Source: Clostridia bacterium | Lineage (GTDB): Bacteria > Bacillota > Clostridia > Oscillospirales > CAG-272 | DNA: 32,405 nucleotides | Direction of reading: 5' to 3' | Assembly (NCBI GenBank): GCA_017502975.1 | Contig: JAFVTV010000030.1 | Span: forward strand, 89,905-122,309 | Part shown: positions 7,056 to 15,263 of the stretch, piece after piece | Layout of the letters: every line of letters starts with the position of its first letter | How positions within the stretch are numbered: the first letter of the stretch is position 1 | Position numbers and translations under genes: made by a program | Notes under the pieces: model-generated | The model's database searches: none | What the model was told of the DNA's origin: nothing | Seen by the model: the letters and a program-made list of their open reading frames with translations, nothing else

Positions 7056-10000
7056 TCAGTGGAACATTTCTACCATGATGCTCATGCCACCGTAGTAGAT
7101 GTTGAGGTAATTGCCGGCAAACAGAGTAGGATCGGGATTACCCGCCAGGCTGGAAAGAGGCAGAGCCGAGCCGTCCATGATGCCGTTAAAGTAGGCAGTA
7201 GCGTCCGAGGCAGATTGGAAGATCGGCGCTTGCCCGCCCGTTGCCGCTACATAGGTAGCAGCGGTGGTGCCATTGGGGTCAATGGTGATGGTGTCTTTCA
7301 CGGTAAAACTGCCGTTCTTGCCGCGGTTTACGTAAATAAGGTTGGCAAATTTGCCCTCGTAGCCCTGCTGCGTGATCGCAAAGCCTGCTGATGTGCCGTA
7401 AACACCGGCCGTTCCTGCAAACGCTTCGTTGAGAGCGATGAGGTTCGATGCCATTTGGGATACGCCGTAGGTGGTAAACCACGCCTCGCCGCCCTGTACA
7501 AGGCTTTCGATAACGCAATTTTCGGCAGTGATGATCGCGCCTGTATTTTTGTTGCGCAACTCGGTGCTGCTGGAAGGATCGCTGATAATAGCGGGGCCGC
7601 CGCATTTGGAAAGGGTCGAGTTTTTGATGTTGAACACGATCGGCTGGTAATTTGCATATACCGAAGGGTCGTCATTATCATAATTCAGCTCGTCCATGAC
7701 ACGGTTGTTGTTCCACGCGTAAATGTGCGTATTCCAGGCGTTGTACAGATAGCACTGCTCAAGGTTGACGGTGTTGTTGTCGGAATCGGCACAGATCGAG
7801 AGGGTGTGCTTTTCAATCACAACGTTATAGAAGTTTGACTGGTGCAGATAGAGCTTGAAGGCGATCAGGCCGCGCATGCTCTTGGCAGCTTGCTGTGCGG
7901 TATTGCTGTTGGGGTCCTCTGCGGTCTGGTAAACGTTCTGGATATAGGTTTTGTAATCGTTGTGGGTGTAACTAAGACCCTTTGCTACGATCTCCTCGTC
8001 GGTAACTTTAAAGGCGAATACCTCGCTCGAGGAGGACGAATCATCGGGGTCATTGCCCGCATAGGGTGCTTCGCACACGCAAGGTAGCTGCGCGGTGTTT
8101 ACGGTAAAGTAGTTGCCGTGGAACGAGAAGGTGGGATTGGCACTGTCAAGCACGTGATAGAAGACACTGAAGTGGTCGTAAAGTCCTTTATCGGGTTGAC
8201 TTGACGTATTGGTGTAACTGAAAAGGTAGTCTGCGGGGATATCGTTTGCGGTAACGGTAAGGTCACCGTGCAGTACCACGCCGCGAAGATTTACGGGACG
8301 GGTGATATTGTTATTTTGCAGGAATTCATCTACCAGCTGAAGCTGCGTCTTGGAGGTCTGACCGTAATTGGGCAGATCGGTGCTGTTGCCGTTGGTGATG
8401 AGGTTCAGCTCCTTGGCGGAATAGACGTTATAGCCGTCAACTACATCAACGGTAAGAGATTTCGTTACCGCTGCAACGGTGTCGGCATCGCTCTCATCAA
8501 CGCCGTGGGCGGGTCTGGTTTCGATGCGGAAGGTCTTATCCACAGCCGCGTCGGTAAAGTCAAAGGTATTATCCTGCTCGTTTACAGTAACGTAGGTAGC
8601 AAGGTCGTTGCCCGTGAGGAGCTGCTCGCCCGTGCCGGTTACAAGATATACCTTCGATTGGCTCACGTAATCGGTGATGTCAGTACCCGGTGCGTTAAGC
8701 GCATTATCCCAGGTCTTGAGCGTAAGGGTGAAGCGGAAGGGGTTATCATCGCCGACCTTGTAGGTAGCAGTGCGATCGGAGAAGTAGTTACTAAACGATT
8801 TGCTGGTAAACTTTGTCAGTGCCAAAGAGAGCTCTGCGCCCTCAACGGAATAGGCTTCGTTTACGGTAATGTTCAGCGTTGCACTTACGCCCTTATAGGT
8901 TACGGTAAGGGCAACGGTGCCTGCGCTTGCCGTGCTGACCGAGCCGACCTGAAGGCCGTTTGCCACGGTTACAGTACCGGTAGAGCTATCGCTGAAGGTA
9001 ACGGTTGCGGCAACAGATGAGAGATCTACCGTGTCACCGACAAGCACGGTATGCTTGCCGTTGTTGACGGTGTTCGACTGGATCACAACAGAGGTAACAC
9101 CAAGCACGGTAACATTTACAGAGGCTTCCTTGCCCTCGTACGCGACCTTGAGCTGTACAGTGCCTGCAGTGGCGGTACCGGGGGCGGTAATGGTAAGATC
9201 GGCAGTTGCAATGGGGGCGGTGGTGCCGTTGCTGTAATGTGCTGTTGCCGTAATGCCCGCGGTCGGGTAAGTTTCACCGATCACGATCTTTTTTGTGTAG
9301 CTTGTGGCATTGATCTCAATGCTCTCAAGCGTCGGGGGAACAGAGGATACGGTGATATCTTTGGTAAAGCTGCCGTAGGTAACGGTCAGCTTCTTTGCAG
9401 CCGCGCCCTCCACCGTTACGTCGGTAACAGCCGTGGTGTAAGCGCTAGCTTCAAGCAACACCTCGTCACCGTTGCTGTAAACGGCATAGACCTTGAGATT
9501 TGTGAGGTCAAGTTCCAAGCCCTCCTCAACAGTGGTGGGTACGCCCTCGGCGCGAACACCCGTGATGCCTGCAACCGTTACAGTCATCGTGGCGGTTTTA
9601 TCGCCGTAGGTAACGGTGAGCGTTTTTTCGCCTGCAGTTGCGGTGTCAATGCCCGTGACGGTTACGTCGGCGGCGGTAAGCGTTTTGGTCGTGCCGTCGC
9701 TATAGGTGGCAAGCACTTGAATGCCGGTGGTATCATGCGTGTTGCCAACCAGCACCTCATCTGCTACGCTTGAGGAGATGATGTCGATTTTGGAAAGCGT
9801 TACCTGTGCCGCCTTCACGGTAATGGTTACCGTAATGGAAAAGCCCTGGTAGGTAACGGTAAGCTCCTGTGTGCCGGTTTTTGAGGTATCGATGGTGCTG
9901 AAGGTGAGATCTGCTCCCGTAACCTCTTTTGTGGTTTCATCGTTATACTGGATATTAGCCTTTACGTTTGAGTAATCGGGTGTGGTACCCACGGTCACCT

Positions 10001-10121
10001 CGTAGGGGAAGCCCTCCTTGACGAGTTGAATACCAACAATTTCCTTGTCGCCGCTACACGCGACGAGCAGAGTGCTCAAAAGGAGCATGACAATGGTGAT
10101 GATAAGTATTTTTCTTTTCAT
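7056..10121 (-). CDS. Large lipoprotein with five Ig-like (Big_3) repeats and a beta-rich C-terminal half
   Basis: This is 1021 residues from the ATG at 10121. A signal peptide (MKRKILIITIVMLLLSTLL) ends in the lipobox LVAC, giving lipidated Cys22. Five tandem bacterial Ig-like domains follow at about 27-102, 105-183, 185-259, 262-339 and 340-421. Each has the 'VGxT...VxATYSDGTTxxLTxAD...GxxxLTVTYxGxxxTxxVTV' pattern of the Big_3 family. Residues ~425-1021 have no family I can name. They are rich in Asn, Thr and Tyr, with HGN/KNSTLSKCGG/ENCVIES-type turns suggestive of a right-handed beta-helix. The upstream extension to 10196 is not used because the signal peptide would be internal. Ribosome binding is AAAGGA, slightly far (11 bases). 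It is the last gene of the ABC operon, so it is a likely client or surface partner of the transporter. Confidence 0.85.
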   Translation of the reverse strand: MKRKILIITIVMLLLSTLLVACSGDKEIVGIQLVKEGFPYEVTVGTTPDYSNVKANIQYNDETTKEVTGADLTFSTIDTSKTGTQELTVTYQGFSITVTITVKAAQVTLSKIDIISSSVADEVLVGNTHDTTGIQVLATYSDGTTKTLTAADVTVTGIDTATAGEKTLTVTYGDKTATMTVTVAGITGVRAEGVPTTVEEGLELDLTNLKVYAVYSNGDEVLLEASAYTTAVTDVTVEGAAAKKLTVTYGSFTKDITVSSVPPTLESIEINATSYTKKIVIGETYPTAGITATAHYSNGTTAPIATADLTITAPGTATAGTVQLKVAYEGKEASVNVTVLGVTSVVIQSNTVNNGKHTVLVGDTVDLSSVAATVTFSDSSTGTVTVANGLQVGSVSTASAGTVALTVTYKGVSATLNITVNEAYSVEGAELSLALTKFTSKSFSNYFSDRTATYKVGDDNPFRFTLTLKTWDNALNAPGTDITDYVSQSKVYLVTGTGEQLLTGNDLATYVTVNEQDNTFDFTDAAVDKTFRIETRPAHGVDESDADTVAAVTKSLTVDVVDGYNVYSAKELNLITNGNSTDLPNYGQTSKTQLQLVDEFLQNNNITRPVNLRGVVLHGDLTVTANDIPADYLFSYTNTSSQPDKGLYDHFSVFYHVLDSANPTFSFHGNYFTVNTAQLPCVCEAPYAGNDPDDSSSSSEVFAFKVTDEEIVAKGLSYTHNDYKTYIQNVYQTAEDPNSNTAQQAAKSMRGLIAFKLYLHQSNFYNVVIEKHTLSICADSDNNTVNLEQCYLYNAWNTHIYAWNNNRVMDELNYDNDDPSVYANYQPIVFNIKNSTLSKCGGPAIISDPSSSTELRNKNTGAIITAENCVIESLVQGGEAWFTTYGVSQMASNLIALNEAFAGTAGVYGTSAGFAITQQGYEGKFANLIYVNRGKNGSFTVKDTITIDPNGTTAATYVAATGGQAPIFQSASDATAYFNGIMDGSALPLSSLAGNPDPTLFAGNYLNIYYGGMSIMVEMFH

Positions 10122-10290
10122 AATAATTTCATTCCTTTCTTGGGCGAGAGAATGTATCGTTTTTGCGCTCTCGCTCATAGCAGCAGGTTGCATCAAGCGT
10201 ACTGCTGCGATGTCGGCGAATTTCGCCGCCCTTCGGGTTTGTCACTTTTTTGAAAATCAGAGAAGCAGATGATTTTGCAAGCGTGCAGGG
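10122..10290 (-). promoter_or_regulatory. Hairpin-rich leader before the Ig lipoprotein gene
   Basis: Four successive inverted repeats fill this 169-base gap: 10229-10237 (CCCGAAGGG), 10214-10228 (CGGCGAAATTCGCCG), 10180-10208 (GCAGCAG and CTGCTGC arms) and 10144-10174 (GCGAGAG and CTCTCGC arms). The last ends shortly before the ribosome site. I could not match it to a known riboswitch class by eye. Roles as an RNA processing, stability or translational control element are all open. Confidence 0.5.
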
Positions 10291-10695
10291 TCATCTCGCC
10301 CAGATAGTAAGAGAAGCGCTCACGTTTGCTGAGCCGTCCTGGGGTAATATTTCTATCGTAACAACTCCTTTCTTTGTAAATGTTACCACACCGTTTTCGT
10401 CAACCGAAACCGTGTTGTTTTTATTGTCATAGGAAAACGTGACGGCGTTATTTGTCACGTCGTCGGGATATACGCGCCACGTAAGCTGGTAGCGCCACAC
10501 GCCGTCCTCACCCTTTTGCGCCATGGCGTAGGGCTTACCGTCGTTTGGATTAATTTGAATATCCTCGTTGATGATCTCGATCTTGTTTGAGTAGATGATC
10601 TCGTTGAACACCTTAAATTGCAGGCCAAAAAAGCTTACTAAGGCAATCGAGGCGATATAAATGATAGTAATGAGTATGACAACTGATTTTTTCAT
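10291..10695 (-). CDS. Small membrane-anchored beta-domain (Ig-like) protein
   Basis: This 134-residue protein has an N-terminal hydrophobic segment (about 5-26: VVILITIIYIASIALVSFFG) that serves as an uncleaved anchor or signal. A compact extracytoplasmic domain follows. Its second half (DDVTNNAVTFSYDNKNNTVSVDENGVVTFTKKGVVTIEILPQDG, given here only as composition of about residues 79-122) follows the Big_2-like order of strands, with a typical 'VDENGVVTFTKKGVVTI' turn. Function is unknown. The ATG follows the permease TAA directly with no gap, so the two are translationally linked. It plausibly acts outside the membrane with the permease or the Ig lipoprotein. Confidence 0.7.
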   Translation of the reverse strand: MKKSVVILITIIYIASIALVSFFGLQFKVFNEIIYSNKIEIINEDIQINPNDGKPYAMAQKGEDGVWRYQLTWRVYPDDVTNNAVTFSYDNKNNTVSVDENGVVTFTKKGVVTIEILPQDGSANVSASLTIWAR

Positions 10696-12348
10696 TTATT
10701 TCTCCTTGTAATATACCTTGATTTTTGAGAAGAAGAGCCAGCCGCGCCAGAACAGGAGTGCCAGCGCAACGAGCAGGAACTTCAAAAATACGCGAGAGCC
10801 CTCCATCATGAGCAGGAAGAGCGCCGCCGCAACCACAAAAGAAATGAGAAACGCGGTAAGCGTAGCTGTGGTTTCGTTGGGGTTTTTCTCGCTGTTGCCA
10901 ATGGCGGCATAGAGCTCGTTTTGCGGGTTCATCAGGTCAAGCTCGGCACAAAACAGAAGGTGCGCGAGGTATAGTGCCACAATGGCTGCCATCAGCAAAA
11001 GGCTGTTGGCGGTGCCAAACGAGGTGTAATTTAATATGATGACCGTGGTTGCCACGAGCGCTAGGATCACAAACACCATGTTTGGCAACAGTTTAGCTTG
11101 CAGCAGCGTGCGGTATTGCGTGGGCTGCACCTTGATGAGGTAACTGCTGCGTCCATCACGCGAAAATACGCTGGCGGCATAGGTGTTGGCATTCAGTACG
11201 ACCAATAAAATGATGAGTACGTTAAAGGCAAGCACCATGTAATTGCCCATTTCTCGTGTGTTCATGGCAAGAAAGATCTTGTTGAGAAGGAAAACGAGCA
11301 TGGGCACAGAAAACAGCACGCCCACGTTAAAAAAGATGCGGGCAGGAGTTTTCATGGCTACCAGGACCTCGGTCCAAATGACCGAAACGGGGCGGGGCAG
11401 CTTGCGGTTTTTGTGGGTGCGTGTGCGGCGCTTCATGTGCTCAAAGGGCTTGCTTGCCATTTTGTAAAACAGGGGTTGCACGATAAGCAGCCCTGCGGTA
11501 TAAAGCACCGCCGTTGCACCAAGGAGCTTGAAAAAGCGCAAGGCGGTAGCACCAATGGGGAAGGTGGTCACAAGATTGCGGGTCTCACCCAGCATCATCA
11601 GGGTGAAGTCGTAAATAAAGGAGAATTTTGTAGCGTATGCGTTCAAAAAGTCCTGGATCTTCCAGAAGGTAGTACCCCAAGTGGCAATCAGATCAATGTT
11701 TTCGGGTATTAAGGAAATGCCATGGAATATCGCAAAGCTTACAAGCGCGATCGAGCCGATCAGGGTGATGGCTTGCAGGGATTTGAATTGACGGAAGATG
11801 TTGCTGATCCACATGGCGGGGATCGAAAGAAGTGTGCCGACCGACACGGTAAACAGCGACACCAAAAGAATGCAGAGCATCAGCCACAGATAATGATACC
11901 AGGCGTAGCCGTGTGTGATGAAATACGCAATGAAAAGCGGCACCACAAAGGAGAGGTTGCGCAGCAATTCAAAAATAAAGAAAATAATTAGTTTGGATAA
12001 ATAAACCTGAATAGGTTTGCAGGGCAGTGTCAAAAGCACAGCGTTGTCGCGTGCAAAATACAGCGATTTGGTGAGGCCGATGGTACAGGATACGATAGAT
12101 GCAAGCATCATGAGCGTAAACACCAAGGATATGACCGTAGAGGGCACGGTGTTTGTCAGCGAAAAGAGCGAGAGGAGCTTTGCCACCGTTAAAAATGTGC
12201 CGCAAAGGGCAATTACCAGCAAGAACTTTGCAATTGCAACGAGCACCGAAACGACAATTTTAAACCAGTTTGTGTCCTTGAGGTCAAAGCGTTGAAAGTT
12301 TAACTGCTCCTTAAGCTGCATCTTGATTAAGATCAGCAGGCTACTCAT
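10696..12348 (-). CDS. ABC-2-type transporter permease
   Basis: This 550-residue integral membrane protein has roughly twelve hydrophobic spans in two halves, separated by a basic cytoplasmic loop (about residues 295-320, KPFEHMKRRTRTHKNRKLP). The segment GLTKSLYFARDNAVLLTLP after the third span and 'ASVFSRDGRSSYLIKVQPTQ' in the second half are typical of large ABC-2/exporter permeases that pair with a single ATPase. Its ATG overlaps the upstream ATPase stop by four bases (ATGA), so the pair is very likely one transporter. The substrate and direction are not visible; export or extraction of an envelope component is the family norm. Confidence 0.85.
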   Translation of the reverse strand: MSSLLILIKMQLKEQLNFQRFDLKDTNWFKIVVSVLVAIAKFLLVIALCGTFLTVAKLLSLFSLTNTVPSTVISLVFTLMMLASIVSCTIGLTKSLYFARDNAVLLTLPCKPIQVYLSKLIIFFIFELLRNLSFVVPLFIAYFITHGYAWYHYLWLMLCILLVSLFTVSVGTLLSIPAMWISNIFRQFKSLQAITLIGSIALVSFAIFHGISLIPENIDLIATWGTTFWKIQDFLNAYATKFSFIYDFTLMMLGETRNLVTTFPIGATALRFFKLLGATAVLYTAGLLIVQPLFYKMASKPFEHMKRRTRTHKNRKLPRPVSVIWTEVLVAMKTPARIFFNVGVLFSVPMLVFLLNKIFLAMNTREMGNYMVLAFNVLIILLVVLNANTYAASVFSRDGRSSYLIKVQPTQYRTLLQAKLLPNMVFVILALVATTVIILNYTSFGTANSLLLMAAIVALYLAHLLFCAELDLMNPQNELYAAIGNSEKNPNETTATLTAFLISFVVAAALFLLMMEGSRVFLKFLLVALALLFWRGWLFFSKIKVYYKEK

Positions 12349-14603
12349 ACGCGGGCAGCCTCCGCCTCGGCGCGCTGCTGCGCGGCTTCCTCGATCTCTT
12401 TGGTGTGATCGATATATTCCTGCTTGGTGGTCTTGAGGTAGAACTGCTCAAGATCGATGCCCTTTTCCTCAAGCTCGGCTACACGCACGCAGGCACGCAG
12501 CTTGCCGCCCTTGATAATGGCAATGCGGTCACAGATCTTTTCTACCACGTCAATAATATGAGAGCTGAAGAATACGATATTGCCCGCTGCGGCATGCTCC
12601 TTCATGCATTCCTTTACCTCGTGAATGCTTGTGGGGTCAAGTCCTGTTAAGGGCTCGTCAAGGATCCAGACCTTGGGGTTGTGCACGAGAGCCGCCATAA
12701 TGGTGATCTTTTGCTTCATACCGTGCGAGTAGGTCTTCATCTGATTGTCAAAGGAATGTGTGAGCTGGAAACGCTCCACGTATTTTTCAATGGTTTTGGT
12801 GCGGTATTCGGTATCTACGTTATACAGGTCCGCAATATAATTTATGTATTCGCGTCCCGTTAAATTTTCATAAAGCGCATAGTGATCGGGCACAAAGCCA
12901 AGGTTCATCTTGGCTTGTACCGCCTGCTTGTCTACGTCAAAGCCGCAGATCTCAATATTACCCTCGGTAATGGTCTGAATACCCACCATGCTCTTAATGA
13001 TGGTGGATTTTCCCGCGCCATTCGGGCCAAGGAAGCCGAAGATTTCGCCGCCTGTGACCTTAAAGGATACGTTTTGTACCGAGTAGTGCTTGTTCGAGCC
13101 GTATTTCTTGCAAAAGCTCTTGAGTTCGATGCAGGGCGAGGAGTCGCCGCTGATGGGCTCATTGATATGCTTGCCGCCAAGGAAGGCAGCCAAATCCTTT
13201 TTCATCATTCTAAAGCTACGCTCTCTTTCTCGTCTGTCTTGCGCGTTATCCCACGCGCGGAAGAGGAATTCGTAAACAAATCTCACACCAACCGTAAACA
13301 CACCCACGTACACCACGAAGAAAAGGAATTGATACAGGGGGTAGAAGGTCAGCGTCATTTCTCCTATGTGAAAGGAAACGGTAAAGTTTCTGGTATTTTC
13401 TGCCCATTTTCCAAGCTTTTCTGCTACGAAATCGCTGTTGAGGAAGAAATAGTCGACGTCGCCGTAATTTGAAAACCAGGCGTTGACAAAAAGAATGCCA
13501 AAGAAATATACACAAAATGCTGCCACCGCCCAGCACCATTCACGGAATTTGGGGCGTTTGAAGATCTTTAGTGCCACCAAAAGCAGCGGCATAAAGAAGG
13601 CGGCGTAGTGGTTGAGCCAATAGGATACGCGCTCGGTTGCAATGGCGTTGACAAAGCCGAGATCCTCTGCCATAATCATAGCAATGAGCGAGCCCATGAC
13701 GTTGATAAACAGGCAGAAGTTGAAAAGGCGCTGCATACGGAAGATAAGGCACAGCGGCACGAGGAACATTGCCGTATTGCAAAGGTGAAGCGGCCACGAG
13801 GTGGGGTTTGCAAAGTCTGTCAGTACCCAGCGTCCAAGATATACCCACATCCAACCAAGCGAGAAGTAGATCATCAAAAATCGCTTGGTTTCCACATCCT
13901 TTTCGCGAATGGCGTGGAAGATAAGCACAGGGAGTATGATTGCACCGTACAGCACAAAGCGGTGCGCCTCGGTATAGCCGTACACCTCAATGGAGCTGTT
14001 CACGAAGCCAAACAGTGCTTGCGGAACAAAGCAGGGCATGACACAAAGGAGCGCAAAGGGGAGGGCTAATGCCGCCGCGCCCCACTCTTTTTTTGTGGGG
14101 AGGGTCGCCCCATCACGCAAAATGTGATAGCCTGAAATCGCCAGCGTGATGGCATGCTGTGCGGCAAGCAGCAGATGCTGGAAATTAAATGTCGCAAAGG
14201 GGTCGTTGCCCATAATGGCGGTCATGTACACGTTTATAAAAATGAGGTTGAGCAGGACCGACACCGTAGCAACGAGCTTGGTGAGGTGCTTTAGCGTTTT
14301 GTATTCAAAAAACGCCGAGAGCACGGCGAGCAGTACTGCTGCGTGCGAGATCCAGTAAATGAGCACCGCCAGCACGGTTTTGACCATTTCATCACCAAAG
14401 GGTGAATACATATTAAGACCGCGTACGTTGTAAATGGCGGGTTCTCGCCACAAATAAGCGACAAAGGCGACAAGCGCAAGCGCGAGTGCCAAGGGGCGCA
14501 AATAACATTTGGTGTCTTTGCCTCGACGGTGTAAAAGCTCAGCTATCAATAATAACGCCCCGGCAAAAAGGAGTACCGAGGCTATATAAAAGAATTGTGT
14601 CAT
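12345..14603 (-). CDS. TMEM164/YwaF-like membrane domain fused to an ABC ATPase
   Basis: A 752-residue two-part protein. Residues 1-450 carry about twelve transmembrane spans resembling the TIGR02206/YwaF family: SWPLHLCNTAMF (C275) and NHYAAFFMPLLL (H332). The TMEM164 branch is reported to be an acyltransferase using a Cys-His pair at comparable spacing; equivalence here is inference. A basic linker (452-490) leads to a complete ATPase: Walker A GPNGAGKST (526-534), signature YSHGMKQK (625-632, altered from LSGGQ), Walker B VWILDEP (645-651) and H-loop SSHI (H682). A charged Ala/Glu tail ends the protein. It heads the operon, with ATG 14603 after ACGGAGAT. No internal stop or frameshift separates the halves. 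Confidence 0.88.
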   Translation of the reverse strand: MTQFFYIASVLLFAGALLLIAELLHRRGKDTKCYLRPLALALALVAFVAYLWREPAIYNVRGLNMYSPFGDEMVKTVLAVLIYWISHAAVLLAVLSAFFEYKTLKHLTKLVATVSVLLNLIFINVYMTAIMGNDPFATFNFQHLLLAAQHAITLAISGYHILRDGATLPTKKEWGAAALALPFALLCVMPCFVPQALFGFVNSSIEVYGYTEAHRFVLYGAIILPVLIFHAIREKDVETKRFLMIYFSLGWMWVYLGRWVLTDFANPTSWPLHLCNTAMFLVPLCLIFRMQRLFNFCLFINVMGSLIAMIMAEDLGFVNAIATERVSYWLNHYAAFFMPLLLVALKIFKRPKFREWCWAVAAFCVYFFGILFVNAWFSNYGDVDYFFLNSDFVAEKLGKWAENTRNFTVSFHIGEMTLTFYPLYQFLFFVVYVGVFTVGVRFVYEFLFRAWDNAQDRRERERSFRMMKKDLAAFLGGKHINEPISGDSSPCIELKSFCKKYGSNKHYSVQNVSFKVTGGEIFGFLGPNGAGKSTIIKSMVGIQTITEGNIEICGFDVDKQAVQAKMNLGFVPDHYALYENLTGREYINYIADLYNVDTEYRTKTIEKYVERFQLTHSFDNQMKTYSHGMKQKITIMAALVHNPKVWILDEPLTGLDPTSIHEVKECMKEHAAAGNIVFFSSHIIDVVEKICDRIAIIKGGKLRACVRVAELEEKGIDLEQFYLKTTKQEYIDHTKEIEEAAQQRAEAEAARV

Positions 14604-14686
14604 ACATATCTCCGTTAAATCTGTTTTGATGTTTTTCCTATATTAATAAGGAAGGATCTGCTCAAATCGGTCTTTAACATGCCTAT

Positions 14687-14715
14687 ATTATACGACAATT
14701 TAGAGCAAAAAGCAA
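14687..14715 (-). promoter_or_regulatory. Sigma-A promoter of the ABC/Ig-lipoprotein operon
   Basis: On the minus strand, TTGCTT (14710-14715) and TATAAT (14687-14692) are 17 bases apart, followed by an ~80-base leader to ATG 14603. Confidence 0.75.
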
Positions 14716-14929
14716 CAGTTATGGGTCAATGTTGGCATTGTGCACAAAAAAAGCGGTAAAAAACGGGTAAAAATCGTAAAGATGATGTGCTTTGTTGTTT
14801 ATAGTTCACAAAACCGTCATATTTTGAAACTTGTTCCGCTGCTTTTTTGGCGGGGAAATTGGTAAAAAAAGCACTTGTTACAAAAAACTGCATATCGTAC
14901 CAAATATTTGACAAAGCGCAATCAAAAAC

Positions 14930-14955
14930 GAGGTGCCTTGCATGCAAGGCACCTC
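14930..14955 (-). terminator. Palindromic terminator downstream of the SDR gene
   Basis: A perfect 26-bp palindrome (arm GAGGTGCCTTGCA) is followed on the minus strand by GTTTTTGATT and on the plus strand by ATTTTATT. It is the first strong terminator after the SDR gene, about 310 bases downstream. Confidence 0.65.
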
Positions 14956-15025
14956 ATTTTATTGTAGCTTTAGCGAAAATAAACCACCACCTGAGCCGGT
15001 GGAATAAAAATGCGGAGCCACCGCA

Positions 15026-15136
15026 GCCTTCCCCAAGTAGGGGAAGGTGGCACGCGAAGTGTGACGGATGAGGATGTTACTGACTTAAACTATTCATCCA
15101 CCACTACGTGGTCCCCCTTCCCTTACAAGGGAAGGC
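15026..15136. repeat. MITE-like imperfect inverted-repeat element (111 bp)
   Basis: The left arm (from 15026) reads GCCTTCCCC...GGGGAAGG, GTGGCACGCGAAGTG, then GGATGA. The right arm, read on the minus strand from 15136, reads GCCTTCCC...GGGAAGG, GGGACCACGTAGTG, then GGATGA. Each arm is itself a hairpin, so the unit folds as two nested stem-loops around an A/T-rich centre. The arms resemble dispersed short repeats of gut Clostridia known to me from genome sequences. It carries no ORF. Confidence 0.6.
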
Positions 15137-15263
15137 AAATCAGCCGAATTTTCGGCTGTGGGGCGTATCATGCGTTTGAGAGATTTTCAGTGAACCTTCA
15201 GGTTCTGCCTGCGTTTTGCCCCGAGGGGCTTGTGCATACCACCAGCTTGGCTGGTGGTTATGA

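Larger units (their letters stand above)
14604..15263. other. Repeat-rich intergenic region
   Basis: This 660-base gap contains the ABC operon promoter (14687-14715), an A/T-rich stretch with no convincing gene (14720-14925), a terminator (14930-14955) and a cluster of inverted repeats. The repeats are at 14983-15002 (CCACC/GGTGG), the element at 15026-15136, 15141-15158 (CAGCCGA/TCGGCTG), 15193-15206 (GAACC/GGTTC), 15218-15229 (GCCCC/GGGGC) and 15241-15257 (CCACCAGC/GCTGGTGG). No coding signal was seen. Confidence 0.7.

Noticed and set aside
6657..7391. 244-codon plus-strand ORF
   Set aside because: It spans the M23 start, the operon terminator and the end of the lipoprotein, all on the minus strand, so it is a chance open frame.
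9031..9773. Plus-strand ORFs within the Ig-repeat lipoprotein
   Set aside because: They are antisense shadows of the repetitive Thr/Val/Gly-rich gene; no start signals.
10122..10290. Cyclic-di-GMP-I or similar riboswitch
   Set aside because: An AAACC-GAA-GG-like stretch is present, but the conserved GACGCAAAGCC segment and receptor helices are missing, so I only report a structured leader.
14726..14947. 73-codon minus-strand ORF in the intergenic gap
   Set aside because: It runs through an A/T-rich stretch and into the terminator palindrome; composition is Phe/Lys-rich without motif or ribosome site.
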